Assembly (NCBI RefSeq): GCF_041027365.1
Contig: NZ_JBFTEH010000009.1
Span: 62,001 to 126,000, forward strand
Direction: 5' to 3'
DNA from: VKMB-3413 sp041027365
GTDB lineage: Bacteria; Pseudomonadota; Alphaproteobacteria; Rhizobiales; Rhizobiaceae
Length of the DNA stretch: 64,000 nt
Both the position numbers and the translations under genes were made by a program. The notes under the pieces were generated by a model. The model was not told where the DNA came from. It saw nothing but the letters and a program-made list of their open reading frames with translations, and did no database searches. Numbering within the stretch: position 1 is the stretch's first letter; each line of letters starts with the position of its first letter. Of the stretch, positions 59,553-64,000 are shown one piece after another.

Positions 59553-60055
59553 GAACGCGCGCCGTGCATCAATGTCTCCGCTTCCTCGCGAAGCGCCTCG
59601 GCGCGACGCTCGTCGATCAATTCGTCGACAGGCGAGCCGCCGCTGAAACCGCTCTGAGCGATCAACCGACGCACCTTGTCGATCGCCGCCATTGGAGAGA
59701 CCAGCCGAAGTTCGCCGTCCTCGTCGATCCTGGCAATCAGTTTGCCGTCTCGGCCGAGCTTCATCAGCTGGCGCAGCTCATCCGGAATAACGAGACGTCC
59801 GCCTTCGTCGAGCGCCAACGCCGTGAAGGCATCCGCCTTCTCGTGCGGCACGAACGCAGCCCGAGGCGAAGCCGCGGCCGCCGACTTTCCGGATCTCGGC
59901 CGTTCCAGCGTATTGCGGACGTGTTGATAGCGGATATCCAGAAAGCGCGCGATGTCCGCTCGCTTGAAGCCCTTCTCATCGAGAGCCCGAATCTTCGCGG
60001 CCTTCGTCGGAAGCCCTGCGACGATCTTCGACATCGCCTCACGGTCGACTTGCAT
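59549..60055 (-). CDS. Two-domain antitoxin: N-terminal HTH plus SpoVT/AbrB
   Basis: 168 residues, long for an antitoxin. N-terminal HTH (about 14-52, KIRALDEKGFKRADIARFLD then IRYQHVRNTLER), flexible Ala/Pro linker, SpoVT/AbrB swapped-hairpin domain (about 78-121, LDEGGRLVIPDELRQLMKL) and a C-terminal acidic helix (about 140-165) that should wrap the PIN toxin. Two DNA-binding domains in one chain are unusual. ATG 60055 with GGAGG upstream. Operator palindromes lie directly upstream (60074-60099). Confidence 0.85.
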   Translation of the reverse strand: MQVDREAMSKIVAGLPTKAAKIRALDEKGFKRADIARFLDIRYQHVRNTLERPRSGKSAAAASPRAAFVPHEKADAFTALALDEGGRLVIPDELRQLMKLGRDGKLIARIDEDGELRLVSPMAAIDKVRRLIAQSGFSGGSPVDELIDERRAEALREEAETLMHGARS

Positions 60056-60073
60056 GAAACCTCCATCGCCAGT

Positions 60074-60099
60074 CCTACCTACTTAGATAGGTATGTAGG
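60074..60099. promoter_or_regulatory. Nested palindrome, operator of the AbrB/PIN module
   Basis: Outer arms CCTAC (60074-60078) and GTAGG (60095-60099), with an inner ACCTA (60077-60081) / TAGGT (60088-60092). It lies in the 49-bp gap between the ivd stop and the antitoxin ATG, so promoter and operator must sit within or across the ivd 3' end. Confidence 0.6.
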
Positions 60100-60104
60100 C
60101 TCCA

Positions 60105-61268
60105 TCAAGCCGTCTCGCGGAACAGCTCCCGGCCGATCAGCATGCGCCGGATCTCGCTCGTGCCGGCGCCGATCTCGTAGAGCTTGGCGTCGCGCAGCAG
60201 GCGCCCCGTCGGATAGTCGTTGATGTAGCCGTTGCCGCCGAGCGCCTGGATCGCCTGCAGCGCCATCTGGGTCGCGGCCTCCGCAGCGTAGAGGATGCAG
60301 CCCGCCGCGTCCTTGCGGCTGACGGCACCGCGGTCGCAGGCGGCGGCCACCGCGTAGACATAGGCGCGGCAGGCGTTTGCCGAAACATACATGTCGGCGA
60401 CTTTCGCCTGCATCAGCTGGAACTCGCCGATCGGCTGGCCGAACTGCCTGCGCTCGTGAACGTAGGGGACGACGACGTCGAGACAGGCGGCCATGATGCC
60501 GAGCGGCCCCGCCGCCAGCACCACGCGCTCGTAGTCGAGGCCGGACATCAGCACCTTCACGCCGCCGCCGACCTCGCCGAGGACGTTCTCGTAGGGCACC
60601 TCGCAGTCTTCGAACACCAGTTCGCAGGTGTTGGAGCCGCGCATGCCGAGCTTGTCGAGCTTCTGCGCCGTCGAGAAGCCCGCCATCTCCTTCTCGATCA
60701 GGAAGGCGGTGATGCCGCGGGGCCCGGCGTCCGGATCGGTCTTGGCGTAGACGACGAGGGTGGAGGCGTCCGGCCCGTTGGTGATCCACATCTTGGTGCC
60801 GTTGAGGACGAAGCGGTCGTTGCGCTTCTCGGCCCTCAGTTTCATGCCGACGACGTCCGAGCCGGCCCCGGACTCGGACATCGCCAGCGAGCCGACATGC
60901 TCGCCGGAGATCAGCTTCGGCAGGTATCTGCGCTTCTGCGCGTCGCTGCCATTGCGCCGGATCTGGTTGACGCAGAGGTTCGAATGGGCGCCGTAGGAGA
61001 GGCCGACCGAGGCCGAGGCGCGGGAAATCTCCTCCACGGCGACGCAGTGCGCGAGATAGCCCATGCCGGCACCGCCGTGCTCTTCCTCGACGGTGATGCC
61101 GAGCAGGCCGAGCTCGCCCATCTCGGGCCAGAGCGCGTTCGGAAACTCGTTGCTCCGGTCGATCTCCGCCGCGCGCGGCGCGATCCTGTCCTCGGCGAAG
61201 CGGTGAACGCTCTCCCGCAGCGCCTCGATCTCTTCTCCCAGAGCGAAATTCATCGACCTGTCGAACAT
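60105..61268 (-). CDS. ivd: Isovaleryl-CoA dehydrogenase
   Basis: 387-residue FAD acyl-CoA dehydrogenase, step 3 of leucine degradation. The catalytic Glu lies in GLDYERVVLAAGPLGIM, the position diagnostic of isovaleryl-CoA dehydrogenases; SLAMSESGAGSDVVGMKL and the C-terminal YEIGAGTSEIRRMLIGRELF are also typical. ATG 61268 with GGAGG upstream. First gene of ivd-mccB-mccA; later leucine-pathway genes (hydratase, HMG-CoA lyase) are not in the window. Confidence 0.94.
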   Translation of the reverse strand: MFDRSMNFALGEEIEALRESVHRFAEDRIAPRAAEIDRSNEFPNALWPEMGELGLLGITVEEEHGGAGMGYLAHCVAVEEISRASASVGLSYGAHSNLCVNQIRRNGSDAQKRRYLPKLISGEHVGSLAMSESGAGSDVVGMKLRAEKRNDRFVLNGTKMWITNGPDASTLVVYAKTDPDAGPRGITAFLIEKEMAGFSTAQKLDKLGMRGSNTCELVFEDCEVPYENVLGEVGGGVKVLMSGLDYERVVLAAGPLGIMAACLDVVVPYVHERRQFGQPIGEFQLMQAKVADMYVSANACRAYVYAVAAACDRGAVSRKDAAGCILYAAEAATQMALQAIQALGGNGYINDYPTGRLLRDAKLYEIGAGTSEIRRMLIGRELFRETA

Positions 61269-61589
61269 GTCGCCATCCTCCCGTGGCCGCCACTCCCGAA
61301 AGCAGGCCGTCCTCCGATTGACATAGCACGCCGCAGGCCCACGTCCTGCCACCGTCTTCGTGCGCGTTGCGGGGCTTCCAATTTGCGCCGAGCTTTGCTA
61401 TGGGCAGCCTCGAATTCCCGTCATGGCGAAGCCTTGCGGCGGCCTTCGGTCGACCGTATGCGCTTTGCGACGCGAATGCACCGGGTCGGACCAGGCGCCG
61501 CTTGCGACCGACCGGCGCAGACCGGACACATCGAGACCGCCCGGCCGCTCAGCCTTCCAAGGTACGCGGCGGGCCGAATGGAGCAGGAC
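61269..61589. promoter_or_regulatory. ivd-rpmF divergent intergenic region
   Basis: 321 bp between divergent ivd and rpmF. It holds both promoters. The segment 61370-61410 has TTTGCG and TTTGCTATGG runs that could be -35/-10-like, but spacing is not convincing. No gene or repeat seen. Confidence 0.5.
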
Positions 61590-61775
61590 ATGGCCGTACC
61601 CAAACGGAAGACCACCCCGTCGAAGCGCGGCATGCGCCGTTCGGCGGACGCGCTGAAGGCGCCGACCTACATCGAGGACAAGGACTCGGGCGAGCTGCGC
61701 CGGCCGCACCACATCGACCTGAAGACCGGCATGTATCGCGGCAAGCAGATCCTGAAGGTCAAGGAGCAGGCGTAA
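61590..61775 (+). CDS. rpmF: 50S ribosomal protein L32
   Basis: 61 residues. Starts MAVPKRKTTPSKRGMRRSAD and ends KGKQILK-like as MYRGKQILKVKEQA, the alphaproteobacterial L32 form without the zinc Cys set, with HHIDLKTGMYRGKQ intact. ATG 61590 after GGAGCAGGAC. Followed by a strong intrinsic terminator. Confidence 0.97.
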   Translation: MAVPKRKTTPSKRGMRRSADALKAPTYIEDKDSGELRRPHHIDLKTGMYRGKQILKVKEQA

Positions 61776-61819
61776 GCCGCTTCGCGCCGACGGCTCGGCC
61801 GCGGCGCCCATCGAACAGC

Positions 61820-61856
61820 AAGGGCCGGTCCCGCACGGGGAGCCGGCCCTTTTTGC
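61820..61856 (+). terminator. Intrinsic terminator of rpmF
   Basis: AAGGGCCGG (61820-61828) pairs with CCGGCCCTT (61843-61851) around a loop with additional inner pairs (TCCC / GGGA), then TTTT. Confidence 0.85.
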
Positions 61857-61914
61857 GTTGCTCGTAATACTGACGCTCGCGGCGAACCGGCTTCGCCCTT
61901 GAACCGACAGGCTT

Positions 61915-62526
61915 CTACTCGGCCTTGCGGGCGTCGATCGCCTCCAGCCGCTCCTGCATGCGCTGAAGCTGCTCGCGCATCGCCTTAAGATCGTCGTCGC
62001 GGCTGTCGGTGCCCGGCCCATTCCCGGCGGCAGGGCCGGCGCCCGAGGCGGTGCCCGCCTCCCCCATCGTTCCGGCCATGAACGGGTTGAACACCGCCAT
62101 CGCCTGGCGGAACATCTCGGTGTTGCGGCGCACCTGCGCTTCCATCAGCTTCATCGGCGTCTGGGTCATCGCGCCCGCCATCTGCTCACGGAAGCTCTCC
62201 TGCTCCTTGGAGAAGGCGCTCATCGTCTGCTCCAGATAGCCGGGAATGACCATCTGCATCTGGTCCCCGTAGAACCGGATCAGCTGCCGCAGGAAGGCGA
62301 TCGGCATCAGGTTCTGGCCGCCCTTGTTCTCCTGCTCGAAGATGATCTGGGTCAGCACCGAATGGGTGATGTCCTCGCCGGTCTTGGCGTCCTGGACGAC
62401 GAACTCCTCGTTGTTCTTGACCATGGTCGCGAGGTTCTCGAGCGTCACGTAGGTGCTCGTCCCGGTATTATACAGCCGACGGTTGGCGTATTTCTTGATG
62501 ACCGTCACGTCGGAATCCCTGGCCAT
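61915..62526 (-). CDS. phaR: Polyhydroxyalkanoate synthesis repressor PhaR
   Basis: 203 residues. N-terminal PHB/PHA accumulation regulator DNA-binding domain (VTVIKKYANRRLYNTGTSTY, VTLENLATMVKNNEEF) and the adjacent PhaR domain (ITHSVLTQIIFEQENKGGQN, LMPIAFLRQLIRFYGDQMQM), then a helical tail. PhaR senses PHB granules and represses phasin and pha genes. ATG 62526; an upstream extension to 62595 is unlikely. Divergent from phaA. Confidence 0.95.
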   Translation of the reverse strand: MARDSDVTVIKKYANRRLYNTGTSTYVTLENLATMVKNNEEFVVQDAKTGEDITHSVLTQIIFEQENKGGQNLMPIAFLRQLIRFYGDQMQMVIPGYLEQTMSAFSKEQESFREQMAGAMTQTPMKLMEAQVRRNTEMFRQAMAVFNPFMAGTMGEAGTASGAGPAAGNGPGTDSRDDDLKAMREQLQRMQERLEAIDARKAE

Positions 62527-62843
62527 GCTCCACCCCTTGACCCGTGCCGCACCCGCCGGCGCATTCGCAGCGCAAACTCCCGCGTTGCGCCGCATAAATC
62601 ATAGGCACAAAATCCGCCGTATTCCAAATGCTTCGAAGGACGGAGGCTTCGATCCACCGCAAGGTGACGGTGCGGCGTGAGGCGCGCCGTCGGAAAGAGG
62701 GCGGCAGGCGGGGGTGCATCGTCGCTCCCGGTGACGACCGGAGCCGTTTGACAGGCCGCCGAGAGAGTTGCGACAAAGGTCGCGGAAGAGCCTGAAGCAT
62801 TCTATCTGAACCCTATCGCTCGCGCTCGATCGAAGGAAATGTC
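62527..62843. promoter_or_regulatory. phaR-phaA divergent control region
   Basis: 317 bp without a gene. A TTGACA hexamer lies at 62748-62753 (plus strand) without a matching -10 at 17 bp. A short inverted repeat GCGAC-AAAG-GTCGC (62770-62783) sits 60-75 bp before phaA; PhaR operators are often TGC-rich, so it is a weak candidate. AAGGA at 62833-62837 is the phaA ribosome site. Confidence 0.5.
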
Positions 62844-64000
62844 ATGAGCAACGGACAGTCGGTGGTCATCGTCGGGGCGGCCCGCACCCCGGTCGGCGCC
62901 TTCAATGGCGCTTTTGGCAGCGTTCCTGCCCATGAACTGGGCGCCGCCGTCATCAAGGAGGCGCTGGCGCGCGCCAAGGTCGACGCGGCGGAGGTCGACG
63001 AAGTCATCATGGGGCAGATCCTGACGGCCGCCGAGGGCCAGAACCCGGCACGGCAGGCCGCCATGGCCGCCGGCTGCCCCAAGGAGACCACTGCCTGGGG
63101 CCTCAACCAGCTCTGCGGCTCCGGTCTTCGCACCGTCGCCATCGGCATGCAGCAGATCGCCTGCGGAGACGCCAAGGTGATCGTCGCCGGCGGCCAGGAG
63201 TCCATGTCGATGGCCCCGCACGCGCAGCATCTGCGCTCGGGCCAGAAGATGGGCGACCTGAAGCTCGTCGACACCATGCTGAAGGACGGGCTGATCGACG
63301 CCTTCAACGGCTATCACATGGGCAACACGGCCGAGAACGTCGCGCGCCAGTGGCAGCTGACCCGCGAGACGCAGGACGAATTCGCGGTGAAGTCCCAGAA
63401 CAAGGCCGAGGCTGCGCAGAAGGCCGGCCGCTTCAAGGACGAGATCGTCCCCTTCACGGTCAAGGGCCGCAAGGGCGACACCGTCGTTTCCGACGATGAG
63501 TACATCAAGCACGGCGTGACGATGGAGGGCGTCTCGAAGCTGCGCCCCGCCTTCGACAAGGAGGGCTCGGTCACCGCCGCCAACGCCTCCGGCATCAACG
63601 ACGGGGCAGCCGCAACCGTCCTGATGAGCGAGGCGGAGGCCGAGCGCCGCCGGCTGACGCCGCTGGTGCGCATCGTCTCCTGGGCGACCGCCGGCGTCGA
63701 TCCCGCCATCATGGGCACCGGCCCGATCCCGGCCTCGAAGAAGGCGCTGGAGAAGGCCGGCTGGACGGTCGACGACTTGGATCTGGTGGAAGCCAACGAG
63801 GCCTTCGCCGCGCAGGCCTGCGCGGTCAACAAGGACCTCGGCTGGAATCCCGACATCGTCAACGTCAACGGCGGGGCCATCGCCATCGGCCACCCGATCG
63901 GCGCGTCCGGCAACCGCATCCTCAATACGCTGATCTACGAGATGATCCGGCGCGACGCGAAGAAGGGCCTCGCCACCCTCTGCATCGGCGGCGGCATGGG
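62844..64000 (+). CDS. phaA: Acetyl-CoA acetyltransferase (beta-ketothiolase), 3'-truncated by window edge
   Basis: 385 residues visible of about 393. Condenses two acetyl-CoA to acetoacetyl-CoA, first step of PHB synthesis. Nucleophilic Cys91 in LNQLCGSGLRT, NEAFAAQACAVN, active-site His in GGAIAIGHPIGASG, and the terminal Cys in LCIGGGMG just before the edge. AAGGA precedes ATG 62844. Next to PhaR, supporting PHB rather than degradative thiolase. Confidence 0.94.
   Translation, partial: MSNGQSVVIVGAARTPVGAFNGAFGSVPAHELGAAVIKEALARAKVDAAEVDEVIMGQILTAAEGQNPARQAAMAAGCPKETTAWGLNQLCGSGLRTVAIGMQQIACGDAKVIVAGGQESMSMAPHAQHLRSGQKMGDLKLVDTMLKDGLIDAFNGYHMGNTAENVARQWQLTRETQDEFAVKSQNKAEAAQKAGRFKDEIVPFTVKGRKGDTVVSDDEYIKHGVTMEGVSKLRPAFDKEGSVTAANASGINDGAAATVLMSEAEAERRRLTPLVRIVSWATAGVDPAIMGTGPIPASKKALEKAGWTVDDLDLVEANEAFAAQACAVNKDLGWNPDIVNVNGGAIAIGHPIGASGNRILNTLIYEMIRRDAKKGLATLCIGGGM

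Overview
This is a GC-rich chromosomal window from an alphaproteobacterium, most likely a member of the Hyphomicrobiales (Rhizobiales). The evidence is the cell-cycle set gcrA, sciP and ctrA, a short proline-utilisation PutA with a divergent Lrp-type PutR, a SAM-II riboswitch before metZ, a ChoXWV choline importer, a PhaR-type PHB regulator and bacteriochlorophyll-type bchIDO genes. The last point suggests an aerobic anoxygenic phototroph or a relative of one. Genus cannot be fixed from this sequence alone. I saw no tRNA, rRNA, insertion sequence, prophage, CRISPR array or replication origin.

Layout. 1-5.4 kb: truncated fhs (C1/folate), putA and putR. 5.4-10.1 kb: choXWV choline ABC importer, then a convergent 14-TM MFS exporter. 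10.1-18.7 kb: a TPR protein and a dpp-type dipeptide ABC operon (dppA, dppBC, dppDF) with a HAD phosphatase, a GNAT and an unknown 188-residue membrane protein interleaved. 18.8-22.7 kb: a lipoprotein, a YmdB-like phosphodiesterase with a GST, a CAP lipoprotein, 5-formyl-THF cyclo-ligase and, just upstream of it, a probable 6S RNA. 22.8-25.5 kb: divergent signalling genes (GAF-PAS-HTH and REC-EAL). 25.7-31.2 kb: dCTP deaminase, SAM-II riboswitch plus metZ, a CDP-alcohol phosphatidyltransferase, apaG, an MNT/HEPN module and hslO. 31.2-34.3 kb: argF, argD and divergent gcrA. 34.6-36.6 kb: two phosphoesterase-like genes. 36.7-42.8 kb: C-P lyase genes phnF / phnGHIJ - [antisense brnTA] - phnKL. 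42.9-49.4 kb: lprI-like, tspO, bchIDO, a LysE exporter and a phosphonate-cluster-type hexapeptide acetyltransferase. 49.5-54.6 kb: sciP, mnmA, an oxidoreductase, a FliJ-like protein, ctrA and a degenerate receiver. 54.8-61.3 kb: leucine-catabolic genes ivd, mccB and mccA, with one PIN toxin-antitoxin pair in each of the two gaps. 61.6-64 kb: rpmF, phaR and truncated phaA.

How it fits together. Catabolism dominates: proline to glutamate, leucine to methylglutaconyl-CoA, dipeptide and choline uptake, phosphonate breakdown and PHB storage. The most unusual structural theme is that four small toxin-antitoxin-type modules sit in or beside core metabolic genes. brnTA lies antisense between phnJ and phnK, two PIN modules lie in sense orientation between ivd, mccB and mccA (one translationally coupled to mccA), and an MNT/HEPN pair whose HEPN protein lacks the usual catalytic arginine lies beside apaG. 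The second theme is a bchIDO/tspO photosynthesis island lying between phnL and the phn-type acetyltransferase. The third is that three members of the CtrA regulatory network lie within about 20 kb, with sequence signals matching CtrA boxes before ctrA and a palindrome of CcrM-type GANTC sites before gcrA.
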